A stretch of DNA of 64,000 bases from CAYVRJ01 sp964453645 (GTDB lineage Bacteria > Bacillota > Clostridia > Christensenellales > JAWKQI01): assembly GCA_964453645.1 (NCBI GenBank), contig CAYVRJ010000009.1, forward strand, positions 39,676 through 103,675, in the 5' to 3' direction. The notes beneath the pieces are model-generated. The model ran no database searches. It saw nothing but the letters and a program-made list of their open reading frames with translations, and was not told the origin of the DNA. Made by a program: the position numbers and the translations under genes. Positions 6,377-15,015 of the stretch are shown in pieces; positions within the stretch are counted from its first letter, which is position 1, and each line of letters opens with the position of its first letter.

Positions 6377-7456
6377 TCATAATACGATCTTCCCATTTTT
6401 TATTGTAATGACGTTTGGTTGGCTAAAGCAGGAGAAATCCTCCTGTGCCGTGGTGATGATCAGCTGGTTGTTTGAAAAACAATCGATCAACCCCCTCTGC
6501 CTGCTCAAATCCAACTCGCTAAACACGTCGTCTAACAAAATAAGCGGTACCTTCTTGGCAAACTTCTCCACCAACGCCGATACACCAAGCTTCAGCGCAG
6601 CAATCAACGTCCGCTGCTGCCCCTGAGAAGCATAAAACTTGGCATCCCGCTCATCAATGGTTACAATAAAATCCTCCCGATGGGTGCCGTACAGCGTGGT
6701 TCGCATCTCACATTCACTCACAAAATTTTGCTGATACTTTGCAAACAACTTCTCCGCCACATCTTCCTCCTCACAACAGGGCTTGTAGCGAATATAAATA
6801 CGCTCCTTTGTGTTGGATATGTGCTGATAAATATCTGTGAGTGTGTTGTTCAGCTCCCCAATAAATATCCTCCTTCGGCGCACGATTCGGTTGGCGTATA
6901 GGGCGAGCTCTCGGTTATAAACCTCCACAAGAGAGACAATTTCCTCTCTTTGGCGGTTGCAGCGCAACAACACATTCTTTTGCTGCAAATTTTTATTGTA
7001 GGTGAGCAGATCAAAGTAATAAGACGTTTTAATCTTGCTGATTTCAATATCTAAAAATCGTCTGCGGAGCTGGGGTGAATCCTTGAGCAGACGAAGGTCG
7101 TCGGGCGAAAAGACCACGCACTGAACGTGGCCTAAAATATCCGATAACTTTTTAATGGGCTTGTGGTCGATCTTAATGGACTTTGCCTTTTTTTCGATCA
7201 ACCCTTCAAACTCCAGGGGGATGTCCCCCTCCTGGTAGGTGGCTTTTAAGTAGGCGTACTCCTGATCGTGACAAATCAGCTCGCTGTCCCTGCAACCCCG
7301 AAAGGACTTACCCGTGGACATAAAGGCAACTCCCTCCAACAGGTTGGTCTTTCCCTGGGCGTTGGCTCCGCAAATCACGTTGACACCCTTGGAAAAGGGC
7401 ACCTCTTCCTCCAAAATATTTCGGAAATTGCGCAGGCGAAGCTTGGTGATGATCAT
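6377..7456 (-). CDS. recF: DNA replication and repair protein RecF
   Basis: The 359-residue SMC-like ATPase loads RecA at gaps together with RecO and RecR. Walker A GANAQGKT is at residues 30-37, the ABC-type signature lies in FYASQGQQRTL, and Walker B is LILLDDVFSELD near 305. It follows dnaN in the usual order. A copy of the leader element separates the two and provides the ribosome binding region (GGAATGGAA). No gyrB follows; the operon ends at repeat block R3. Confidence 0.96.
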   Translation of the reverse strand: MIITKLRLRNFRNILEEEVPFSKGVNVICGANAQGKTNLLEGVAFMSTGKSFRGCRDSELICHDQEYAYLKATYQEGDIPLEFEGLIEKKAKSIKIDHKPIKKLSDILGHVQCVVFSPDDLRLLKDSPQLRRRFLDIEISKIKTSYYFDLLTYNKNLQQKNVLLRCNRQREEIVSLVEVYNRELALYANRIVRRRRIFIGELNNTLTDIYQHISNTKERIYIRYKPCCEEEDVAEKLFAKYQQNFVSECEMRTTLYGTHREDFIVTIDERDAKFYASQGQQRTLIAALKLGVSALVEKFAKKVPLILLDDVFSELDLSRQRGLIDCFSNNQLIITTAQEDFSCFSQPNVITIKNGKIVL

Positions 7457-7512
7457 GTTTTATTCCATTCCGCCGCTTCACTTGCGGCACAAATAATCAG
7501 TAAAGAATCTTT
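7457..7512 (-). repeat. Leader element copy b (between dnaN and recF)
   Basis: It runs from AAAGATTCTTT through TTATTTGTGCCGCAAG to GGCGGAATGG, ending 5-6 nt before the recF ATG. The hairpin here has five pairs, GCCGC/GCGGC, the longest stem of the family. Confidence 0.65.
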
Positions 7513-7515
7513 AGA

Positions 7516-8613
7516 CTAACCCCTCAGTTGCACGGGCAGCACAATATATTCATAGGTGTTGTCCTCCCGATAAATGCGGGCAGGGCTGACGGATGTGGTG
7601 AGTTCCACGGTGACCTCTTCCTCTTCGATGCTTTTAAACACTTCCAACAAGTACTTGGCGTTAAAGGCGATGGTAATTTCCTTACCCTCCATGTAGATGT
7701 CCAACACCTCGTCGGCATTACCCACTTCGGAGTTGGAGCTAATGGCCATGACGTTGTCTTTAGCTGAAAACTTAATTAAGTTATTGGTCTCGTCCTTGGT
7801 GATGACCGAAGCACGCTCGATGGCCTCCTTAAATGCAGGGGCGTTGAGAATGAGTTTGGTGGTGGCCGCAACGGGGATGATGCTCTTGTATTTAACATAA
7901 CTTCCCTCGATCAACTGGGTGAAGAGCTGCCCACGTTCGGTTTTAAAGAGTACCGAGTTTTTGTTGAAGTAGATTTCCAACATGTCATCGGTATCGTCTA
8001 AAATTTTAATCAGCTCCTTGAGGGATTTTGAGGGGATGACCACTTCGTCCTCCTCAAAGGATGAATCTAAGTTCACTGTGCGCATGGCCATGCGATAGCC
8101 GTCTAACGCTACCACGTTGAGCACTCGTCCCTCCAACTGAAACAATACACCCGTTAAAATGGGTTTGTCGTCGAAGGTGCCGCAGGCAAAGATGACTTGG
8201 TTGATGGTTTTGCGAATAACTCCCTCTTGGACGTATACCGGTTCCACGGGAGAAATTTCGGGAAAGGGCGGAAACTCTCCGCCAATGAGCCGAAGGGTGG
8301 ACTTAGCCTTGCCGCATAAAATGCGAAGGGTGCTGTCGTCCGTTGTAATTTCAATTTCCCCGTCGGGATATTTATTAATAATCTCCAAAAACAACCGGCA
8401 GTTCACGGCAATTTCTCCGTGGGCGGTTACATTGGCGGGTATGGTTGTTTTAATAGCTAAAGTACCGCTGCTGCCCATCACCTCCAAGGTGCCGTTAGAC
8501 GTGGTGGTGAGTATGGCGCACTCGAACATAGGGTTCACCGACTTAGGGGAGATGGCGTGAGAGACTGTGGTGGCAGCCCGCTGGAGCTCTTTTTTTTCGC
8601 AGGTAAGTTTCAT
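7516..8613 (-). CDS. dnaN: DNA polymerase III beta sliding clamp
   Basis: The 365-residue clamp has the three repeated DNA-clamp domains of the family and ends with the typical YEYIVLPVQL near the C-terminus. It holds the replicative polymerase on DNA. It is followed by recF as in most Firmicutes, but the gene upstream is dnaB, not dnaA. The 220-nt gap to dnaB contains several DnaA-box-like 9-mers, so dnaN transcription could be DnaA-controlled. Confidence 0.97.
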   Translation of the reverse strand: MKLTCEKKELQRAATTVSHAISPKSVNPMFECAILTTTSNGTLEVMGSSGTLAIKTTIPANVTAHGEIAVNCRLFLEIINKYPDGEIEITTDDSTLRILCGKAKSTLRLIGGEFPPFPEISPVEPVYVQEGVIRKTINQVIFACGTFDDKPILTGVLFQLEGRVLNVVALDGYRMAMRTVNLDSSFEEDEVVIPSKSLKELIKILDDTDDMLEIYFNKNSVLFKTERGQLFTQLIEGSYVKYKSIIPVAATTKLILNAPAFKEAIERASVITKDETNNLIKFSAKDNVMAISSNSEVGNADEVLDIYMEGKEITIAFNAKYLLEVFKSIEEEEVTVELTTSVSPARIYREDNTYEYIVLPVQLRG

Positions 8614-8629
8614 CGTTTTTTGTTCCTTA

Positions 8630-8825
8630 TATTTTTATTAATAATTAGGCAGTAGCAGTAGTAGGGGGTGTTGATAATGTTGATAAGTGGTCTTTTGCCC
8701 AAAATACAGCCACTTTAACCCCATGGATCAAAAGAATAACCTGTTGATTGTGTGTGTATACTTCTGAATGAATTCTTTTCGCTCAACTGCGGGTGTAAGT
8801 GTTTATACACACAAATCCACAGCAT
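8630..8825. promoter_or_regulatory. DnaA-box-like cluster upstream of dnaN
   Basis: Two abutting 9-mers TGTTGATAA (8669-8677 and 8678-8686) each differ by one base from the DnaA box TGTGGATAA. TTATACACA at 8803-8811 fits TTATNCACA exactly. TGTGTATAC (8753-8761) and TGTTGATTG (8742-8750) are weaker matches. An AT-rich stretch lies at 8630-8648. This could be a DnaA-regulated promoter or part of an origin. Confidence 0.5.
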
Positions 8826-8833
8826 TTTAAGAC

Positions 8834-10144
8834 CTATTCCACAGCCTCTGTGATTTCCGCAAACCGGGACTGTGCCCCCACCCACTTGCAGTCCACGGTG
8901 CCCGTGGGGCCCATGCGCTGCTTGGCGATGATGAGTTTGGAGGTGTTGTCTGCGTTTTCGTCGTAATAGTTTTCACGGTGAATGAAGATAACCACGTCTG
9001 CGTCCTGCTCGATAGAGCCGGATTCCCGCAGATCCGAGAGCATGGGCAGCTTGTCCCCTCCCCTGCGCTCGCTGGCACGGGAGAGCTGGGATAAGAGCAG
9101 GATGGGTACGTCTAGCTCCCTTGCGGCAATTTTCATACTCCGGGTGATTTCCGAAATTTCCAACTGACGGTTTTCCGTCTTGTTGGTGCTGCTCATGAGC
9201 TGCAAATAATCCACCATAATCAGCCCCAACCCCTGTTCGATCTTCATCTTCCGGGCCTTGGCCACCATTTCGGTGACGTTCATACCCGGGGAGTCGTCGA
9301 TATAAATGGGTGAAGCGCTAATGGTCTCCATGGCGGGGATTAAGCTCTCGGTTGCAGCCACCGTCTTTTGGGACTTGTTGCGGATGTCCTGAATGTCCAC
9401 CTGTGCCACCGAACACATGATGCGGGTGGCCAACTGGGAGGCGGACATTTCAAGGGAGAACACCGCAGAGGGCACCTGCTTATCTAAGGTGCAGTGGCGC
9501 ACGATGTCCAGGGCAAAGCTGGTCTTACCCATGCCCGGCCGTCCGGCGATGATGATGAGCTGAGAGCCTTGCAAGCCCGAAAGTTTTTTATCCAGCAGGC
9601 TAAACCCGGTGGAAAGACCTAAAATACCTGTTTTGGAAGTTAACGTCTTGGCAATTTGGTTGTAACTCTCCACTAAGGACGATTTAATGTGCTTGAGAGT
9701 GTCCTTATCCCGCTTTACAGCAATGTTAAAGATACTCTCGTGGGCACGGTTCACGACGTCGGATGCATTCTCTGTGGCGTTTAAGGCCTCTTTGGTGATG
9801 TTCTGTCCCGCTGATACCAGCTTGCGCAATGTGGATTTTTCTTCCAGTATGGCGATATAGTGCTCAATATTGGAAACATATGGAACAACTTGGGTGATGT
9901 CACTCAAATAGAGTGCCGTCTCACCGTTGGTGTGCCCCTGTTTCTCCATGCGGTCGTGTACCGTGATGATGTCGATGGGCGAATGCCCCGACAGTTCAAA
10001 CATGGCGTTAAAAATATTTTTGTGGGTGGTGGAATGAAAATCATCCGCATTCAAACGAGACACTGCTATGGCCGCACTTTTTTCGGACAGCAGCATCGCA
10101 CCTAATACCGAGCGCTCCGCATCTAAATTGTGTGGGAGTTCCAT
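8834..10144 (-). CDS. dnaB: Replicative DNA helicase DnaB
   Basis: The 436-residue hexameric helicase (called DnaC in Bacillus) unwinds DNA ahead of the fork. The N-terminal primase-interacting domain covers about residues 1-105. The RecA-like domain has Walker A GRPGMGKTS at 201-209 and Walker B LIMVDYLQLM near 310. Its ATG overlaps the stop of rplI (TAATG). The order yybS-gdpP-rplI-dnaB matches the origin-near block of Bacillus subtilis. Confidence 0.97.
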   Translation of the reverse strand: MELPHNLDAERSVLGAMLLSEKSAAIAVSRLNADDFHSTTHKNIFNAMFELSGHSPIDIITVHDRMEKQGHTNGETALYLSDITQVVPYVSNIEHYIAILEEKSTLRKLVSAGQNITKEALNATENASDVVNRAHESIFNIAVKRDKDTLKHIKSSLVESYNQIAKTLTSKTGILGLSTGFSLLDKKLSGLQGSQLIIIAGRPGMGKTSFALDIVRHCTLDKQVPSAVFSLEMSASQLATRIMCSVAQVDIQDIRNKSQKTVAATESLIPAMETISASPIYIDDSPGMNVTEMVAKARKMKIEQGLGLIMVDYLQLMSSTNKTENRQLEISEITRSMKIAARELDVPILLLSQLSRASERRGGDKLPMLSDLRESGSIEQDADVVIFIHRENYYDENADNTSKLIIAKQRMGPTGTVDCKWVGAQSRFAEITEAVE

Positions 10145-10590
10145 TATTCTTCCACGACCTCAATGTGCAGCACCGAAGTGATCTCTGCAAAGAGTTTAAT
10201 GGGGATGTCGTATTTACCCGTCTCCTTGATGTGTTCCTTGAGCACAATTTTCTTTTTATCCAGCTCCACGCCGTATTTAAAGTGAAACTCCTCGGCAATT
10301 TCCTTGGATGTAATGGAGCCAAACAGTTTGCCGTTGTCTCCGGTTTTTACTTTAATGGTGAGGGGCATTTCGCTGATGCTCTGTGCCAACACTTCTGCAT
10401 CGTGTTTTGCCACCTCCAACTTGTGCTGCTGTGCCTTTTTCTTAATCTGCTGATTGTTGATGTTGGATGCATTTGCGGGAGCAGCTAAATTTTTGGGGAA
10501 CAGAAAGTTGCGGGCGTAACCGTCGCTGACTTCGTAGATTTCTCCCGCCTTGCCCGTACCCTTCACGTCTGCAAGTAAAATAACTTTCAT
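10144..10590 (-). CDS. rplI: 50S ribosomal protein L9
   Basis: The 148-residue L9 has the N-terminal rRNA-binding domain with the signature near GYARNFLFPKNLA (about 24-36), the long connecting helix, and the C-terminal globular domain. Its start overlaps the stop of gdpP by four bases (ATGA), and its stop overlaps the dnaB start, so the three genes are translationally coupled. Confidence 0.97.
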   Translation of the reverse strand: MKVILLADVKGTGKAGEIYEVSDGYARNFLFPKNLAAPANASNINNQQIKKKAQQHKLEVAKHDAEVLAQSISEMPLTIKVKTGDNGKLFGSITSKEIAEEFHFKYGVELDKKKIVLKEHIKETGKYDIPIKLFAEITSVLHIEVVEE

Positions 10591-12371
10591 TTCTTGACCT
10601 CCTTGTTATGTTTCATATATTCCTCAATGGTCTTAACGAGCATGTCTATGACCTCGTCTCCATTGGAGTTTTTAATCTTTGCCCCGGCGATGGTGGAATG
10701 TCCCCCACCTCCCAGCTTTTCTAAAATGAGCTGAACGTTTAAACTGCCAAGAGACCTGCCCGATATGGTGACCGAATCGGCAAGCTCTGCCACCACAAAG
10801 GAAGCGGAGATGCCGCTGATGGTGAGCAGGGAGTCTGCCGCCTGTGCGGCAAGCAGCATGGCGTTGGGCGTTCCCTTTTCCACTTTGGAGACTGCAATGC
10901 CTTCGGATAATATTTTAGACTGCTTGACAATCTCTGCCCGTGCCACAAAGGTTTTTAAATCGTCCTGATACAGGGAGCGGATGCTCATGGTGTCTGCCCC
11001 ACACCGGCGGAGATAAGACGCCGCATCAAAGGTGCGGATGCCGGTGTTGAAGGAAAACCCTTTGGTGTCGATGACGATTCCCGACAACAGCGCTTCCGCT
11101 TCCAAGGGCGATATAAAAACCTTATCATCAAAGTATAACATGATCTCGGCGATGAGCTCGCAGGTAGACGATGCATAGGGTTCGTGGCAAGTGAGTTTTG
11201 CACTGCTCAAGTGGGATGTGCCCCGCAGGTGATGGTCGATCACCACCAGAGTTTGTGTTTTATGAATTAACTCGGGGCATTCGGTATTCTTTTCAATTTG
11301 GGTATCCACCACGCACAGCATGGAGGTTGGTTTCATCAAGAGTAGGGCTTCCTCCGTGCCGATGATCTCGGGTGTGTGTTTTGCGTTTTTCAGCAGGTTG
11401 ATCAAGGGGCTGATGTTTAGGTTTGGTTTGTTCAGCACAATATACCCCTTTTTATTTAAATGCCGGGCAAGGCTCACCACCCCCACCGATGCAGAAAAAC
11501 TGTCCAAGTCGGGGACTTCGTGGCCCATAACAAACACTTCAGAACTCTGCTCCATGAGGTTTTTTAAGTTTCGGCTAATCTGCCGCATCTTTACCTGAGA
11601 CTTTCGATCCACATTCCGAGAAGTACCGCCGTAGAAGAAATGTTTCTCCCCCTGTTTTACAATGGCTTGGTCTCCCCCCCGGGCGGAACACAGTTCCAAG
11701 GTGCTCCGTGCAAATTCTTGGCTCTCCCGCAGGCTTTTACCCGAACCCACGGCAACACTTAAGGAAATTGGCTCTTCCGCCGAATTTTTAATGTCGTGCA
11801 CCCGATTGATGATGGAAAACTTGTCGCTCATCAACCCTTTGAGCATTTTCTTTTCAAATACGATGATAAATTTATCCCGATCGTACTGCTCGATGAGCCC
11901 ATGGTTATCTGTTGCAAAGTTGTTCAGCTCCAGATACACCTTGGAGAGCACCTCGGTGTGTTCCTGCATCTTTAAGTTTCGCTGTAGTTCCTCTAAGTTG
12001 TCGATGCGAATGAGGCACACCACCCCCATGTGTTCACCGATTTTAGACAAATGCTTAAAGTTGTCGATGAACCGAAACAGGGTATACTCTTTATTTTCAT
12101 AAGTGAGCTTTGAGGATTCTTTTTTATATTCACTGCCCGAAATCTCAATTTTCTTATCGCTTAATTGAGGAATGAGTTTATTGATATGCATGCCTGCCTT
12201 GGGATGAAGTGTCAGTTCCTCGAATGCAGAGTTAAACCAATAGACGGTTCCCTTTTCATCGGTGAGCACAGCGGGAATGTCCGGATAGATGCCCCGATAG
12301 TCGGGATCGTGTTTGATGGACTGAATCAGATCCTGAGCATTGCTAATTTTTTTCTTATTTAAGAGTGCCAT
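10587..12371 (-). CDS. gdpP: Cyclic-di-AMP phosphodiesterase GdpP, lacking the usual membrane segments
   Basis: The 594-residue enzyme hydrolyses c-di-AMP. From the N-terminus it has a PAS-like domain (about 30-95), a degenerate GGDEF domain (about 110-240) and a DHH-DHHA1 catalytic part. The latter holds GHEVPDLDS, VVIDHH and GGGGHSTIAGA. Typical GdpP starts with two transmembrane helices in about 55 residues. Here the N-terminus is short and hydrophilic (MALLNKKKISNAQ) and no membrane span is seen, so the protein may be cytosolic. Its start lies 17 nt inside the yybS gene. Confidence 0.93.
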   Translation of the reverse strand: MALLNKKKISNAQDLIQSIKHDPDYRGIYPDIPAVLTDEKGTVYWFNSAFEELTLHPKAGMHINKLIPQLSDKKIEISGSEYKKESSKLTYENKEYTLFRFIDNFKHLSKIGEHMGVVCLIRIDNLEELQRNLKMQEHTEVLSKVYLELNNFATDNHGLIEQYDRDKFIIVFEKKMLKGLMSDKFSIINRVHDIKNSAEEPISLSVAVGSGKSLRESQEFARSTLELCSARGGDQAIVKQGEKHFFYGGTSRNVDRKSQVKMRQISRNLKNLMEQSSEVFVMGHEVPDLDSFSASVGVVSLARHLNKKGYIVLNKPNLNISPLINLLKNAKHTPEIIGTEEALLLMKPTSMLCVVDTQIEKNTECPELIHKTQTLVVIDHHLRGTSHLSSAKLTCHEPYASSTCELIAEIMLYFDDKVFISPLEAEALLSGIVIDTKGFSFNTGIRTFDAASYLRRCGADTMSIRSLYQDDLKTFVARAEIVKQSKILSEGIAVSKVEKGTPNAMLLAAQAADSLLTISGISASFVVAELADSVTISGRSLGSLNVQLILEKLGGGGHSTIAGAKIKNSNGDEVIDMLVKTIEEYMKHNKEVKK

Positions 12372-13263
12372 TGATCATACGCTCCCGTATCCTCATAAGT
12401 TGACCCAACAGCCCAAATAAGATTAAGCCCGAACCCATGATCATATAGGTGAGCACTAATATAATGATGTGTACCGCTCGGTACTTTAATTTTTGTTCTA
12501 ATATAAATGCCAGCAGAGCCAGACCGTTGATGGCAAAGACCATACCCGCACCGTCGGACAGCACCGCACAGGCGATGTCCACGTTGGGAATGTTGATTCC
12601 CTGACCCACAAAGGAAGCCAGCAGCACGATGAGCATACCGATGACCACTCCTCTTGGCAAAATGAGCATGGAGAATTTGCGCATGGGTGTGATGATTTCT
12701 TTTTTTGCAACTCTGTTTCTGCTCCACATATAGGTGCACAGTCCTCCACCCAAGCAATAGATGGAGAGTAATCTTGGCATATACACCAAGGGGAACAGCC
12801 GTGCGTAGGAATCTGCGTCCATGTTGCCGTATGCCCAGGGGTACATTTGCTGGGAGAAGCTAAAAATTTGTTTAATGGGTGTGTCCATGGCATCTAACAT
12901 TTGGGGGATGCTTTGGCCGGTGGACAGGGTGAAGTAAACACCAATCAGCACCACCGACAGGCCAAAACCAACCACGGTATACAGCAGTCCGTCGTATGTG
13001 CCCAGTTTGCGTTTGTGCACGATGGTGAGCAGAGGTACGATGCACAGGTACATGATGGAGATGCTAATGCCCAGTATGGGGGCGATTAATCCCGCAAGAC
13101 CGCTGATTAGCAGTGTGATGATCAGGGAGAGCAGCGTGCCCCGCACGCAAGCTGTATAGACCAAGTGGGGTAAAACAAAGAAGCCCATCAGGATGATGAC
13201 GAAGATGAATCCAAATAAATTCCCCACCGATACAACCGAATCTAACAGTTCAGCATTTAACAT
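12355..13263 (-). CDS. YybS-family (DUF2232) membrane protein
   Basis: The 302-residue protein has about eight hydrophobic segments and matches the YybS/DUF2232 family by length, topology and position. In Firmicutes it lies just upstream of gdpP. The function is not established; some members resemble ECF transporter S components. It is the first gene of the yybS-gdpP-rplI-dnaB operon, and a parS site lies 22 nt upstream of its start. Confidence 0.8.
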   Translation of the reverse strand: MLNAELLDSVVSVGNLFGFIFVIILMGFFVLPHLVYTACVRGTLLSLIITLLISGLAGLIAPILGISISIMYLCIVPLLTIVHKRKLGTYDGLLYTVVGFGLSVVLIGVYFTLSTGQSIPQMLDAMDTPIKQIFSFSQQMYPWAYGNMDADSYARLFPLVYMPRLLSIYCLGGGLCTYMWSRNRVAKKEIITPMRKFSMLILPRGVVIGMLIVLLASFVGQGINIPNVDIACAVLSDGAGMVFAINGLALLAFILEQKLKYRAVHIIILVLTYMIMGSGLILFGLLGQLMRIRERMINGTLK

Positions 13264-13284
13264 GTGCGCACCACTCTTTCTTAA

Positions 13285-13300
13285 TGTTTCACGTGAAACA
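13285..13300. other. parS site
   Basis: TGTTTCACGTGAAACA is identical to the consensus chromosomal centromere bound by ParB/Spo0J. It lies between yybS and repeat block R4. Confidence 0.9.
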
Positions 13301-13338
13301 ATATTGCTGTTTCTTTTTCTTGGGGTTGTTTCTTTTTC

Positions 13339-13516
13339 TGTGGGCTCTGCCCAAACCCTGCAAGGGGAATGATTCCCCCTTGACCCCTCTCATAACAAAG
13401 GATATCGCCTTTGCAAATGTTTAATTTATATACTCCCTAGCAAAGCGTCAGCTTCAACGGGTGCAGGGGTAAAGCCCCTGCCTTGGGGGTTATAGGGGGA
13501 CGAGCAGTCCCCCTAA
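13339..13516. repeat. Palindromic intergenic repeat block R4
   Basis: The block runs GTGGGCTCTGCCCA, GGGGAATGATTCCCC, a diverged central palindrome pair, GCAGGGGTAAAGCCCCTGC and GGGGGACGAGCAGTCCCCC. It lies in the 444-nt gap between yybS and serS, which otherwise holds only R5 and two parS sites. Confidence 0.8.
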
Positions 13517-13589
13517 TAGAAACTCATTACGAATAACTTCTTTTTCAACCCAGTACAAACAGTATTGTATTTGCTAGCACACAAATCGC

Positions 13590-13672
13590 CCTAGCAAATG
13601 CGATAGCATTTGCGTTATATGGGGTCTAGGGGGGATTATCCCCCCTAGTGGAGTTTGGGGCAAAGCCCCAAG
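13590..13672. repeat. Palindromic intergenic repeat block R5 (partial)
   Basis: This half-block contains GCAAATGCGATAGCATTTGC, GGGGGGATTATCCCCCC and GGGGCAAAGCCCC. It is directly followed by a parS site and then the serS 3' end. R4 and R5 are the only two blocks sharing one gap. Confidence 0.75.
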
Positions 13673-13681
13673 TTAAGAAAT

Positions 13682-13697
13682 TGTTTCACGTGAAACA
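13682..13697. other. parS site
   Basis: A second perfect TGTTTCACGTGAAACA, 397 bp from the first, placed just 3' of serS. Confidence 0.9.
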
Positions 13698-13707
13698 TTC
13701 TTACACT

Positions 13708-14973
13708 CTACTTTATTATGTCCGTTCCCATGTAAGGTATTAATACTTTTGGAACATTCACACTTCCATCGGGATTTTGGTAGTTTTCCAGAATAGCTGC
13801 AACAGTACGCCCAATGGCAACACCCGATCCGTTGAGGGTGTGCACAAACTCTGCCCGTGCCCCAGCTTCGGGTCGGTATTTAATGTTTGCCCGACGTGCC
13901 TGATAATCCTCAAAGTTAGAACAGGAGGAAATCTCCACATAGCGATCATAACTGGGCATAAACACTTCAATGTCGTAGGTCTTAGCAGAGGAGAATCCCA
14001 GATCCCCCGCACACAGAGCCACTGTCCGATAGGGTAACTCCAGCAGGGAGAGGACTTTTTCTGCATTGGCAGTGAGTTTTTCCAGCTCCGCATAACTCTC
14101 CTCGGGTTTTGTAAACTTCACCAACTCCACCTTGTTAAACTGGTGCTGGCGAATGAGCCCCCGGGTGTCCCGGCCTGCACTGCCCGCTTCAGCTCGAAAA
14201 CAGGCTGAGTAAGCGCAAAAGCTCAAGGGCAGTTCCTCAGCCGTAAGGATGGTATCCCGATACATGTTGGTCACGGGGACTTCCGCAGTGGGAATGAGGA
14301 AGTAATCGGTGTTTTGTATCTTAAATGCATCTTCTTCAAACTTGGGAAGTTGACCCGTTCCCGTCATAGATGCACGGTTGACCATGAAGGGAGGAAACAC
14401 TTCGGTGTATCCACTCTTCGCATGGGTGTCTAACATATAGTTTATTAATGAACGCTCCAATTTAGCACCAAGTCCACGATATAATGTAAACCGTGCACCG
14501 GTTATGTGGGCAGCAGTCTTAAAATCTAAAATATTTAAATCTTCGCCGATCTCCCAGTGGGGTTTTGGCTGGTATTCAAAGATACGGGGTTCCATCACCC
14601 GGCGAATTTCCACGTTAGACGTTTCGTCGGCACCGTCGGGGGTTTGTTCGGACGGAATGTTGGGGATGCGCAACAGAGCGTCGTTTAACTTCACTTCGAT
14701 GGCCGAAAGCTTTTCATCTAAATTTTTAATTTCGTCCGAAACTGCCTTCATCTCATCCATGAGGATTGTTGTGTCCTCCCCCTGCTTCTTGAGCTGGGGT
14801 ATGCGCCGTGAAACCTCGTTGCGCTGCGCCTTTAAGGTTTCGGCAATGACCAGCAAGCTCCTGCGCTGTTCGTCCAGTGAAGAGACAGACTGAATCAACT
14901 CGTCTGCATTTCGCCTCTTTAGGGCTTCCCTCACCCCTTCCGGGTTTTCTCTTATTCTCCTTATGTCTAACAT
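13708..14973 (-). CDS. serS: Seryl-tRNA synthetase
   Basis: The 421-residue class II synthetase charges tRNA-Ser. The N-terminal long coiled-coil arm (about 30-105) contacts the tRNA variable arm. The catalytic domain has motif 2 around CFRAEAGSAGRDTRGLIRQHQF and motif 3 near GVAIGRTVAAILENYQ. A GGAGCG site precedes the ATG. No T-box leader fits in the 42-nt gap to argS, so it is probably co-transcribed with argS. Confidence 0.97.
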   Translation of the reverse strand: MLDIRRIRENPEGVREALKRRNADELIQSVSSLDEQRRSLLVIAETLKAQRNEVSRRIPQLKKQGEDTTILMDEMKAVSDEIKNLDEKLSAIEVKLNDALLRIPNIPSEQTPDGADETSNVEIRRVMEPRIFEYQPKPHWEIGEDLNILDFKTAAHITGARFTLYRGLGAKLERSLINYMLDTHAKSGYTEVFPPFMVNRASMTGTGQLPKFEEDAFKIQNTDYFLIPTAEVPVTNMYRDTILTAEELPLSFCAYSACFRAEAGSAGRDTRGLIRQHQFNKVELVKFTKPEESYAELEKLTANAEKVLSLLELPYRTVALCAGDLGFSSAKTYDIEVFMPSYDRYVEISSCSNFEDYQARRANIKYRPEAGARAEFVHTLNGSGVAIGRTVAAILENYQNPDGSVNVPKVLIPYMGTDIIK

Positions 14974-15015
14974 AAACGCTCCTTTACTATATCTTAATAA
15001 AATGCGACTTTAAAA

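Noticed and set aside
8614..8833. Firm call of oriC in the dnaB-dnaN gap
   Set aside because: Genes on both sides run on the minus strand, dnaA is absent, and most boxes are inexact. I list it only as a DnaA-box-like cluster.
14974..15015. T-box leader for serS
   Set aside because: The gap to argS is 42 nt, too short, and no T-box core is visible; the gap upstream of argS also shows none.
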